Assembly: GCA_017541885.1 (NCBI GenBank)
Contig: JAFXYF010000010.1
Span: 48,996 to 112,995, forward strand
Length of the DNA: 64,000 bases
Direction: 5' to 3'
DNA from: Bacilli bacterium
GTDB lineage: Bacteria > Bacillota_I > Bacilli_A > RF39 > UBA660
The translations under genes were made by a program, and so were the position numbers. Positions 26,888 to 34,781 of the stretch are shown piece after piece. The notes beneath the pieces were generated by a model that did not search any database, was not told the origin of the DNA, and saw nothing but the letters and a program-made list of their open reading frames with translations. How positions within the stretch are numbered: the stretch's first letter is position 1; each line of letters opens with the position of its first letter.

Positions 26888-27856
26888 TTAAAATTCAAAA
26901 TATTTTAATTCTTTCTTATCTATACAATCAAGACCTGTAACATAACTTGTATTATCAAATACTTTTTCTAATTCAATATCTTTTCCATTTAAGTAATCCC
27001 AAGAAGCAATTGTTAAAGACTTTGCTTGTTTAATTGCTTTTAAGTATAAGTCTAAGAATGATTCAGTACTAGTCATATCATATATACAAGGATTTCTCCA
27101 AAGTTTATGATCACTGTTTAAGAAATTATGTTTATCTTCTAATGGATAATGATAACTTATAGCTTCAAATCTAAAGCAACTCTTAGGAGTAAATGAATCA
27201 GCTAACTTATAGAAGAATTTCTTAATACCGTAAGGATCTCTTCTAAACACTGTAATAGCAGTTCTCATTTGTTTTAAAGATTTATAATATATCTTAGGCA
27301 TATTAGACATATGGAATGTATTAAAGAATGCATAATCTATTACTTTTTCTAAGTCATCTGAAAATGGAGTAATATCAAAACAAAAATCTTTAAAATTAAA
27401 CTTATATGGATCCATATCCATTCTTCTTTTAATCATATCATTATCAATAAATGTTTCCATAAAAGCATGAACATTATTATATTTATAAGTTTCTGGTTTC
27501 TTTTTATCAAAGTCTCCAGTTTTATATACTACATATGGATGTAGAGTAGAGTCTAACGCATAGTGACAAATTGATCCAAAAAGGAATGAATAAGTGTCAA
27601 TATCGTTAACTGAATTATCTCTCATATATCTAAGAATATTTATAAAAAACTCTTGTGAATTATTCTCATGAAAGTATCCTTGAAAGTGTCTTACCATTTT
27701 TCCAGGTAAAATAGAAAATAAGTTATAAAACTTAAGACTATCAACACTTTGAGCATACATCTTACATTTATCTAAATCTAAGTTTTCACAAATATTATCC
27801 GGTAAAATATCATATACATCTTTAGCAAAAAAAGAGTGTGTTGCTGTTGCTGGCAT
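26888..27856 (-). CDS. Zinc-dependent phospholipase C/D-like protein
   Basis: 322 residues. N-terminal MPATATHSFFAKDVYD and GSICHYALDSTLHPYVVYK (about residues 88-106) match the zinc-dependent phospholipase C family (PF00882), whose His/Asp side chains bind zinc. There is no signal peptide, unlike classical clostridial alpha-toxins, so it is probably a cytosolic phosphohydrolase of unknown substrate. Its promoter overlaps a perfect inverted repeat shared with a divergent Abi gene. Confidence 0.8.
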   Translation of the reverse strand: MPATATHSFFAKDVYDILPDNICENLDLDKCKMYAQSVDSLKFYNLFSILPGKMVRHFQGYFHENNSQEFFINILRYMRDNSVNDIDTYSFLFGSICHYALDSTLHPYVVYKTGDFDKKKPETYKYNNVHAFMETFIDNDMIKRRMDMDPYKFNFKDFCFDITPFSDDLEKVIDYAFFNTFHMSNMPKIYYKSLKQMRTAITVFRRDPYGIKKFFYKLADSFTPKSCFRFEAISYHYPLEDKHNFLNSDHKLWRNPCIYDMTSTESFLDLYLKAIKQAKSLTIASWDYLNGKDIELEKVFDNTSYVTGLDCIDKKELKYFEF

Positions 27857-27878
27857 AAAATCCCCCCTAAAAGTTATA

Positions 27879-27895
27879 TGTGTTATTATAACACA
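27879..27895. promoter_or_regulatory. Perfect 17-bp inverted repeat over the minus-strand -10 box
   Basis: TGTGTTAT-T-ATAACACA, 8-1-8 with no mismatch. The minus-strand TATAAT (27890-27885) with extended TG lies inside it. A repressor bound here would block the phospholipase-like gene and lies 39 bases from the Abi promoter. Confidence 0.6.
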
Positions 27896-27930
27896 AAATG
27901 TTGAAATTTTAATACTTTTATGGAAATATA

Positions 27931-27939
27931 TGCTATAAT
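27931..27939 (+). promoter_or_regulatory. Extended -10 promoter of the Abi gene
   Basis: TGC-TATAAT (27934-27939), 19 bases before the start codon, so the leader is very short. TTGAAA at 27901 is too far away to be its -35. Confidence 0.6.
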
Positions 27940-27957
27940 TTATAATAGGGTGAGACT

Positions 27958-28923
27958 ATGATAGAAAAGAACTTTAAAAATCTAGATGAACAAGTCGAAA
28001 TCTTTAAGTTCAAGGGAATGATCATCAACGATGAAAAGTATGTCAAAAAAGTCTTATTAAGAGAAAATTATTTCTTTCTAAATGGTTATAGACACCTATT
28101 CCTAATTTCAGAAACAGATAAAAGATTTAAAGAGGGTACAACATTCGAAGAATTATATAGCTTATTTCTATTTGATAGAACATTTAGAAATGTTATATTT
28201 AAATACTTATTAGTAATCGAGAATAATTTGAAATCGATTATGTCTTATCAATTATCTAAAAAATATGGATATCGTGAAAGAGATTATTTGAAGAACAAGA
28301 ACTTTACAAGTGAGCCAAATAGACAAGCACAGTTAAATGATCTATTAAAGAAGATGAAAAGACAAATTAGAGTTAATGGATCACAACACAGTGCAACACT
28401 TCACTATGTATCAAATTATGGATATATTCCATTATGGATCTTAGTTAAAGTATTATCATTTGGAATCGTTAGTGAATTATTTCAAGTACTAAAGAAAGAA
28501 GATCAAAAAGATATAGCAAATGTATATGAAATTGCCCCTGAAACAATGATTGTATATTTACCTATCTTAGCAAATTATAGAAATCTTTGTGCTCATGAAG
28601 ATATTCTTTATGAAAATAAAACACAAAAGTCAATTGATGATACTGTATACCATCAATTATTAAGAATTAAAAAAGTAGATGAAGAATTTGTTCAAGGAAA
28701 AAATGATTTATTTGCTTTAATAATTATTATGAAACAATTACTTCTACCAGAAGATTTTAAGAATATGACAATTGAATTAGATAATGTAATTGAAACATTA
28801 AATTACAATCTACATACAATTGATATTTCACAAGTGTTAAATAGAATGGGGTTCCCAGTTAACTGGAAAGATTTAGCGAACATGGAGAGGAGTTATATTA
28901 ATGAAGACGAAGATGACAAATAA
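27958..28923 (+). CDS. Abi family protein (Abi_2/AbiD-AbiF type, HEPN fold)
   Basis: 321 residues. Matches the Abi_2 family (PF07751) through LLRENYFFLNGYRHLFL, FDRTFRNVIFKYLLVIENNL, YGYIPLWILVKVLSFG and YRNLCAHEDILYEN. The last block has the HEPN RNase signature R-x4-H (Arg208, His213). Such proteins abort phage infection in lactococci, probably by RNA cleavage, but many family members are uncharacterised. Its end overlaps the start of an HtrA gene by 23 bases, so the two are coupled. Confidence 0.85.
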   Translation: MIEKNFKNLDEQVEIFKFKGMIINDEKYVKKVLLRENYFFLNGYRHLFLISETDKRFKEGTTFEELYSLFLFDRTFRNVIFKYLLVIENNLKSIMSYQLSKKYGYRERDYLKNKNFTSEPNRQAQLNDLLKKMKRQIRVNGSQHSATLHYVSNYGYIPLWILVKVLSFGIVSELFQVLKKEDQKDIANVYEIAPETMIVYLPILANYRNLCAHEDILYENKTQKSIDDTVYHQLLRIKKVDEEFVQGKNDLFALIIIMKQLLLPEDFKNMTIELDNVIETLNYNLHTIDISQVLNRMGFPVNWKDLANMERSYINEDEDDK

Positions 28924-29947
28924 AGAATATAAAGGGCCTATTCTTGTCATCTCTTCTTTTTTTATAGGAGTTGTAGTTGGAATACTAGTATTATCTAATT
29001 TTATTCCTAAGGGAAATAATACTAATGATATTACAAAGTCTATTAAGAAAGTAAAAGATGCAGTAGTAACAATAGAAACTAGAAATGGATCAGTAAGAGA
29101 AAGTACTGGTACTGGTTTCGTTTATAAAACTACTTTAAATAAAGCATATTTAATTACTAATCAACATGTTGTAGATAATCTTGGAGTAACAGTAATTAAT
29201 TCAAAAGGAGAAGAAACTGAAGGAACTGTTATTGGTAGTGATGCAAAACTAGATATCGCAATAGTAGAAATACCAAAAAAATATGCTCTTAAAAAAGTTA
29301 CTTTTGGTAGTAGTGATAAAGTAGAAATAGGTGAAGAAATATTTACTATTGGTTCTCCTATGGGAAGAGAATATGCTGGGACTGTTACAATGGGAATAAT
29401 ATCTGGAAAAGAAAGAAAAGTTCCAACTGTAATGGAAGATTATAATGAATGGTATATGAATGTATTACAATTTGATGCTAATATTAATCCTGGAAGTAGT
29501 GGTGGTCCACTATTTAATAAAGATGGAGAAGTAATTGGTGTCTGTGTAATGAAACTAATTCAAAATGAAATTGAAGGCATGGGCTTTGCAATTCCTATAG
29601 AACAAGTAAAAACATATTTAGATACTTTAGAAAAAGGTAAAGATATAGAATGGCCTGAATTAGGTATCGCAATGGTTGAAGTAGGAAATGTTGCAGAACT
29701 AAATAGTAGAGGTATAACTGTACCAGAAGATATTTATAGTGGTATAGTAGTATTAGAAATCAAAGAAAATAGTAATGCTGATAATAAATTAAAAGTCGGA
29801 GATATTATCACTAAAATAGATAATGAAGAAATATCTGAGTCTAGTGAAGTAAAATATGCTTTAATGACTCATAAAAAAGGTGATACAATAACTATTAAAG
29901 TTATTAGAAATGGAAAAGAAAAGAATATAAATATTACACTAAAATAA
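28901..29947 (+). CDS. HtrA/DegP-like membrane-anchored serine protease
   Basis: 348 residues. N-terminal membrane anchor (residues 12-33), trypsin-like domain with His89 (TNQHV), Asp118 (KLDIA) and Ser200 (NPGSSGGP), then a C-terminal PDZ domain (about 245-345, with IVVLEIKENSNADNKLKVGD). Degrades or refolds damaged proteins outside the membrane. ATG 28901 with GAGGAG is preferred over a second ATG at 28913. Confidence 0.93.
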   Translation: MKTKMTNKEYKGPILVISSFFIGVVVGILVLSNFIPKGNNTNDITKSIKKVKDAVVTIETRNGSVRESTGTGFVYKTTLNKAYLITNQHVVDNLGVTVINSKGEETEGTVIGSDAKLDIAIVEIPKKYALKKVTFGSSDKVEIGEEIFTIGSPMGREYAGTVTMGIISGKERKVPTVMEDYNEWYMNVLQFDANINPGSSGGPLFNKDGEVIGVCVMKLIQNEIEGMGFAIPIEQVKTYLDTLEKGKDIEWPELGIAMVEVGNVAELNSRGITVPEDIYSGIVVLEIKENSNADNKLKVGDIITKIDNEEISESSEVKYALMTHKKGDTITIKVIRNGKEKNINITLK

Positions 29948-29957
29948 GGTGAAGGAA

Positions 29958-31724
29958 ATGGACGATCTAAGCATTAAAGGAAATACAATTGATAATTATA
30001 AAAGATTAATTAGTTCTTCTAAAGCATTTATTGAGTATTTAGAAACTTTTGGTTTGGAAAATAAAATAGAAGAAGAATGTGATCTAGATTGTTTGAAAGT
30101 TGGCTATGCTACTTTCGCTCTTTTGATGTGGAAAGATGAGTACATTAGAAAAGATAAAGCAAAGAACTTATCTACAATACTAGTAGATAATATGCTAGAG
30201 ATGTATATAAATATGGTTGCAACAAAGAATGCAGATGGTAAATGGCAACTAGGAAATATAGTATTTGATAATAACTTAGAAGTTGTAGATAAAATTAGAA
30301 ACAAATTAGCTCATGGAGACTATATTATTGCAAACCATAATGTCTATTTTGATATAGAAGGACAAAGAGGAGCATTAACTACTGATCAATTAATGAACTT
30401 TGCAGTAAGATTAGGTAATGATTGGGAAAAGATGAAACAGTATGGAGCTAATTATAATGACATCTTTAGAAATGCTAATTTATTAGAAGGATTATCTATT
30501 CAAAATGAAGAAGATTTAAATAAAGCAATCGAAAAGATTTCACATATTGAGATAATTGATATGCCTCAAATTCTTAAAGCAAGAACTATTCCTTATATGC
30601 AAATAGCTCAACACTTAAAACAAGCAGTTGCAGAAGAAGTTCAAAATAATAGACCTGTAGAAAGAATTCCATATATGCCTGAAGCACAAAAATTATTTAA
30701 TTCAGTAGGTATGAATGTATCTATTAAGGAAGAGCCTGTTACTAGACTTCCTAAAATAGATAAAGTAAGAGAAATGTATTTAAGTAAGATGAATCAATTA
30801 AAACAAGTAGATCCATATTCACAACAAAGATATTTAACACATTGGATTCATGAAGCATGTAGACAAGAAATGGCAAAGAAAACTATATGTAATGGATTAT
30901 TATCTAATCAAGTATATCTTCAAGAATTAGCTAAGAATCCTAATATAGATATAGCTAGTATTTTATCAGCATCTCCTTATGGAGATACATTATCAATGTT
31001 AAATGAAAATGCTATTATGGCATCATATATATCAAGTTTCTATTTCACATATATTTATGGATTAGATGATATTTTAAATATTGTTAATAGAGAATATTTA
31101 CCAGACATTGTAATGGGTAAAACATTTGATTTCTCTAAATTAGATTTATCTGCAGTAAATCCAAAGAATATGATAATTGAGCATGAATATCCAGAGTTTA
31201 GAGAACAAATTACTAGAATGAGAGTAGAAGTCTTAGACTTAGAATCTAGAGAAGCTAAATTAGGAAAGAATTATATAAATATATATAAAGTTCCAGGAAA
31301 AGAATCTACAGCTAAGACATTAGAAGCATTACTAAAAATAGTTCGAAAAGAAAAGAAAAAGAAAAAAGAATTAATTAGAAGATGCGAATACTTTATGCAA
31401 TATAAGTATGAAGCATATAAATATAATCGAGCAGTAATAGAGCATATTAGAAATAGTATTGCTCATGGAAATGTATACTTAGATATCTTTAGAGGAAACT
31501 ATACTACAGATGATGCAGTAATTAAATTCCAAGATATTCATGAAGATGAAAATTCATTTGAACTAGAACTTACTACAAAAGAATTTAATTCATTAATGAA
31601 CGATACTAATTTAGGACAAATAGATCAGTTCTTAGGCGATGAAAGTAGTGAGATAACAGCAATGTTCCATCAATTGTCATTATTTAGTGATGATGATTTA
31701 AAACAGACAGGAATGAAGATGTAA
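29958..31724 (+). CDS. Double-HEPN protein of unknown function
   Basis: 588 residues from ATG 29958 (AAGGTGAAGGAA site); a GTG at 29949 lies inside that site. Mostly helical, no signal or membrane segment. Two copies of the HEPN signature are visible: IRNKLAHG (Arg114-His119) and IRNSIAHG (Arg498-His503), each followed by an aromatic/Asp-rich strand (YFDIEGQRG; YLDIFRGN). The first sits in an N-terminal domain (1-150), the second at the C-terminal end (400-560). HEPN RNases occur in toxin and anti-phage systems. It directly follows the Abi/HtrA pair. No named family recognised. Confidence 0.7.
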   Translation: MDDLSIKGNTIDNYKRLISSSKAFIEYLETFGLENKIEEECDLDCLKVGYATFALLMWKDEYIRKDKAKNLSTILVDNMLEMYINMVATKNADGKWQLGNIVFDNNLEVVDKIRNKLAHGDYIIANHNVYFDIEGQRGALTTDQLMNFAVRLGNDWEKMKQYGANYNDIFRNANLLEGLSIQNEEDLNKAIEKISHIEIIDMPQILKARTIPYMQIAQHLKQAVAEEVQNNRPVERIPYMPEAQKLFNSVGMNVSIKEEPVTRLPKIDKVREMYLSKMNQLKQVDPYSQQRYLTHWIHEACRQEMAKKTICNGLLSNQVYLQELAKNPNIDIASILSASPYGDTLSMLNENAIMASYISSFYFTYIYGLDDILNIVNREYLPDIVMGKTFDFSKLDLSAVNPKNMIIEHEYPEFREQITRMRVEVLDLESREAKLGKNYINIYKVPGKESTAKTLEALLKIVRKEKKKKKELIRRCEYFMQYKYEAYKYNRAVIEHIRNSIAHGNVYLDIFRGNYTTDDAVIKFQDIHEDENSFELELTTKEFNSLMNDTNLGQIDQFLGDESSEITAMFHQLSLFSDDDLKQTGMKM

Positions 31725-31727
31725 TTT

Positions 31728-32372
31728 ATGGAGAAACTAATAAAGGGAATATTAATTGCATGTACATTATTAATAATTTTATTAATTATTAAGATATTAA
31801 TTCTTCCAGGAGATAGAAAATATACAAATGCTGATTTTGATATAAAAACATATAAAAGTAATATTGATAAAGATGAAGATGGAGTAGATGATCAAACTGA
31901 TATATTACAAAATGTAAAAAAATATATATCTACTAAACCTAAATATAAGAGTAAATATTATGAAACAGGTTATCCAGATGATCAATATGGTGTATGTACA
32001 GATGTAGTTGCTTTTGGACTTAAAGGAGCAGGATATAACTTAATGAATTTAGTTAATCAAGATGTTATAGAAAACAAAGCTTTATATCCAATAGAAACTA
32101 TAGATAAAAAAATAGATTTTAGAAGAGTAAAAAATTTAAAAATATGGTTTGAAAGAAATGCAATATCACTTACCACAGATTTAAAAGAATATGAAGAATG
32201 GCAAGGAGGAGATATTGTTATATTTGAAAAGCATATTGGAATAATATCTGATAAGAGAAATAAAGATAAGATTCCATATCTTATTCATTTAGCAAATCCT
32301 TATCAAACTAAATATGAAGAAGACATTCTAGGAAAGAAATATAAAATAGTAGGACACTATAGAATGTCGTAG
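31728..32372 (+). CDS. DUF1287-like cysteine peptidase-fold protein
   Basis: 214 residues. N-terminal membrane anchor (residues 5-26), then a calcium-loop-like DKDEDGVDDQTD (residues 47-58, DxDxDG), and a DUF1287 (YijF-type) domain with GVCTDVVAFGLKGAGYNL, WQGGDIVIF and HIGIISD. The Cys and His match the NlpC/P60-like fold, suggesting wall or peptide hydrolysis outside the membrane. Three bases after the HEPN gene, likely in the same operon. Confidence 0.7.
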   Translation: MEKLIKGILIACTLLIILLIIKILILPGDRKYTNADFDIKTYKSNIDKDEDGVDDQTDILQNVKKYISTKPKYKSKYYETGYPDDQYGVCTDVVAFGLKGAGYNLMNLVNQDVIENKALYPIETIDKKIDFRRVKNLKIWFERNAISLTTDLKEYEEWQGGDIVIFEKHIGIISDKRNKDKIPYLIHLANPYQTKYEEDILGKKYKIVGHYRMS

Positions 32373-32380
32373 GAGTAAAT

Positions 32381-32842
32381 ATGTCATTAGAAAGAGCAAG
32401 AGAGTACTTAAAAAAGTACAAATTAGATAAAGAAATACTAGAGTTTTCTACATCTTCTGCAACAGTTGCTTTAGCAGCTCAAGCTCTTCATTGTGAAGAA
32501 AGTGAAATTGCTAAAACACTTTCTTTTTATGTAGGAGAAAAACCAATAGTAATTGTAGTTGCTGGAGATAAGAAAATTGATAATGCCAAATATAAAGGAG
32601 AATTTCATACTAAAGCAAAGATGATTCCTTTTGAAGAAGTAGAAAAAGTAATAGGTCATGAAGTAGGAGGAGTATGTCCTTTTGGAGTATTAGAAGGAGT
32701 AGAAATATACTTAGATGTATCATTAAAAGAACATGAATATATCTATCCTGCTTGTGGAGCCCATAATAACGCTATTAAAATAACAGTTAAAGACTTTGAT
32801 ACTATAGTAGATAATAAGAAATGGGTTGACGTGTGTAAATAA
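32381..32842 (+). CDS. YbaK/ProX-type aminoacyl-tRNA deacylase
   Basis: 153 residues, one YbaK/EbsC domain: AKTLSFYVGEKPIVIVVAGD with the conserved Lys, KAKMIPFEEVEKVIGHEVGG, then VCPFGVLEGVEIYLD. These enzymes hydrolyse mischarged tRNA (for example Cys-tRNAPro). Eight bases after the DUF1287 gene. Nothing unusual. Confidence 0.9.
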   Translation: MSLERAREYLKKYKLDKEILEFSTSSATVALAAQALHCEESEIAKTLSFYVGEKPIVIVVAGDKKIDNAKYKGEFHTKAKMIPFEEVEKVIGHEVGGVCPFGVLEGVEIYLDVSLKEHEYIYPACGAHNNAIKITVKDFDTIVDNKKWVDVCK

Positions 32843-32850
32843 TAGTAAAG

Positions 32851-32912
32851 TAATTGACAACCATTGACAAAATTATTGCAATCTATAGTAATCGATAGTA
32901 CTATGATATTAT
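32851..32912 (+). promoter_or_regulatory. Promoter region with 10-bp-phased repeats
   Basis: ATTGACAA occurs twice, exactly 10 bases apart (32853-32860 and 32863-32870), and ATCTATAGTA/ATCGATAGTA form another 10-base tandem pair (32881-32900). An extended -10 TGA-TATTAT lies at 32904-32912. TTGACA at 32864 also faces an AGTAAT 17 bases downstream. The phasing suggests binding sites on one face of the helix. Confidence 0.55.
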
Positions 32913-33020
32913 AGAGTAGGTCTAAATATATCCGTATTTAGCTACTTAGGATTCATCCTAACCCTTTGCTTATGGGACGAAGCAAATCGGGTTCTGATTT
33001 GTTCCCAAAGCAAGGTAAGA
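32913..33020 (+). promoter_or_regulatory. Structured leader RNA upstream of the TasA-like gene
   Basis: Three consecutive hairpins: TAAATA (about 32924) with TATTTA; TTAGGA with TCCTAA (about 32946-32961); and a long one in which AACCC-TTTGCTT pairs with AAGCAAA-TC-GGGTT (about 32960-32994). It ends before the ribosome site GGAGGTGA. A GGGACGAAGCAAATCGGG stretch recalls part of a c-di-GMP-I riboswitch, but its GNRA-capped helix is absent, so I do not assign a family. Confidence 0.4.
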
Positions 33021-33037
33021 AGCGAGGAGGTGAAATA

Positions 33038-33574
33038 ATGAAGAAGAAAAATGTTATCATCGCTGTAGCAATCCTTATTGCTGTAGTTGCTATTGGTATT
33101 GGTTACGCTATTACAACTGTTAACTTAACAGTTACTGGTACTGCTAGTGCAACAACAACTAGTGAATTTGAGGTAGCATTTGATGGAGTTACAACAGGTA
33201 GTACAGGAACTGCATCAGCAACTGCAAAAGCAACAACTGGAACATGTGCAGTTACATTAGACACTGTTGGTAATAGCCAAACTTGTGTATTCGAGTTTAT
33301 GAACTATAGCCCAACTGGTATTAATGCAGAAGTAGCTGCTTCTAATTTAGTAGTTTATTCTGACAGTGCATTTAATACACAATGGACTAACTCAAGTAGC
33401 CAATATTTCACTGTTACTACAACACCAAGTTGGACTGGTACTAAGACTTTAGCTCCAGGAGAAACTTCTACATTTACAGTAACAGTAACATTAAAGAAAG
33501 CTTGGATCGGAGACACTGCACATACAGAAAACTTTTACGTTAAGTTAGCTGATATCAGTGCTACTCAAGCATAG
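33038..33574 (+). CDS. TasA/CalY-like secreted protein (SipW-type substrate)
   Basis: 178 residues from ATG 33038 (GGAGGTGA); an upstream TTG start at 32966 lies in the leader RNA. Basic N-terminus, hydrophobic helix (residues 5-24), then GYAITTVNLTVTGTASATTT, the pattern seen in substrates of the SipW signal peptidase (TasA, camelysin). The rest is a Thr/Ser-rich beta domain with two cysteines flanking SQ. A SipW-like gene follows 38 bases downstream. Probably a surface or matrix fibre component; role inferred from neighbours. Confidence 0.75.
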   Translation: MKKKNVIIAVAILIAVVAIGIGYAITTVNLTVTGTASATTTSEFEVAFDGVTTGSTGTASATAKATTGTCAVTLDTVGNSQTCVFEFMNYSPTGINAEVAASNLVVYSDSAFNTQWTNSSSQYFTVTTTPSWTGTKTLAPGETSTFTVTVTLKKAWIGDTAHTENFYVKLADISATQA

Positions 33575-33612
33575 TATTTGATAGAACGTAGGCAACAAGA
33601 AAGAGGGATAGT

Positions 33613-34761
33613 ATGAGAGAAAGCAAAATAAAATTATATTTATTTGAAGTCATATTATTAATTATCTTATTTGTTGCTCTCTTTGTATCAAATAATATGA
33701 CACAACCAATATTAGCCTTTGTATTATTCTTATATATGCTTTTAGTAAGAAAGAGTTTTACAAAGAATCAAAAAATACCTCTATATGCTAGAGAAATTAT
33801 GATTTTGCTAATAGGATTTGGAATACTATATGTTGGTGCATTTTATCTATTAGGTTTATTCTTCTATGATTTTAATAAACAATTAATAACCTTTGGATTT
33901 AAAACACTAATTGAATATATTATTCCAACAACAATAATAGTAGTATCATCTGAAGTAATAAGAAATTATTTAATTACTCAAGATGGTAGTTGTACTATAG
34001 GAAAGAAAAGTATAGATATCGCTAAAGCTATTACATTTATGAATATGGTATTTATAGATATGATAGTATTTAGAGGAGTATATAATGCATCAACTCTAAA
34101 TGGGTTTTTAGGTTTAACTGGATTTATATTATGTGCATCAATATCATGTAACTTATTCTATAACTATGTATCGATTAGATACGGTTATAAAGGTATTATA
34201 GGATACCGTTTAATTACATCTTTATATGCTTATATAATTCCATATATTCCTAATATGTATATATACTTTAGATCATTCTTAAGAATGACATATCCATATT
34301 TAATGTATTTAGTATTAGAATATACATATACTAAAGAAAAACATGCAATAGCATTCAAAGATAAAAGAAACAATATTATACATATTGGAATCGTCTTAAC
34401 AGTAACTGCCTTAGTTACAATGTTAATATCTTGTCAGTTCCGTTATGGAATAATAGTAGTAGGATCAGGTTCTATGACAGGAGCAATTAACTATGGAGAT
34501 GCAGCAGTATTTGAAAGTTATCATGGACAAAAAATTGAAAAAGGTGATGTAATAGTCTTCTATAAAGATGATTTAAGACTAATACATAGAGTAATAGACA
34601 TTCAAAAAGTAAATGGTAGTATCCGTTATTATACAAAAGGAGATGCCAATGATTATACAGACGAAGGATATCGTACTGTAAAAGATTTGATGGGAGTATA
34701 TCACTTTAAAATAAGTTATATTGGATACCCAACATTATTTATTAATGATTTATTCAGTTAA
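33613..34761 (+). CDS. SipW-like signal peptidase fused to a polytopic membrane domain
   Basis: 382 residues. Residues 1-270 form about eight membrane helices. The C-terminal 110 residues are an S26 signal peptidase of the SipW/ER type: GSGSM with Ser287, then LIHRV with His325 in place of the Lys of bacterial LepB, and TKGDANDYTDEG (Asp344, Asp350). Ordinary SipW is about 190 residues with two helices, so the long membrane part is unusual. It probably processes the TasA-like product encoded just upstream. Confidence 0.85.
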   Translation: MRESKIKLYLFEVILLIILFVALFVSNNMTQPILAFVLFLYMLLVRKSFTKNQKIPLYAREIMILLIGFGILYVGAFYLLGLFFYDFNKQLITFGFKTLIEYIIPTTIIVVSSEVIRNYLITQDGSCTIGKKSIDIAKAITFMNMVFIDMIVFRGVYNASTLNGFLGLTGFILCASISCNLFYNYVSIRYGYKGIIGYRLITSLYAYIIPYIPNMYIYFRSFLRMTYPYLMYLVLEYTYTKEKHAIAFKDKRNNIIHIGIVLTVTALVTMLISCQFRYGIIVVGSGSMTGAINYGDAAVFESYHGQKIEKGDVIVFYKDDLRLIHRVIDIQKVNGSIRYYTKGDANDYTDEGYRTVKDLMGVYHFKISYIGYPTLFINDLFS

Positions 34762-34781
34762 AAAGAAAGAAGGGAGAAAAC

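Noticed and set aside
32913..33020. Assignment as a c-di-GMP-I riboswitch
   Set aside because: Only the GGGACG...GGG stretch is similar; the GNRA-capped helix and the upstream conserved block are missing.
32966..33037. Longer start for the TasA-like protein
   Set aside because: Would translate the structured leader; GGAGGTGA before ATG 33038 decides the start.
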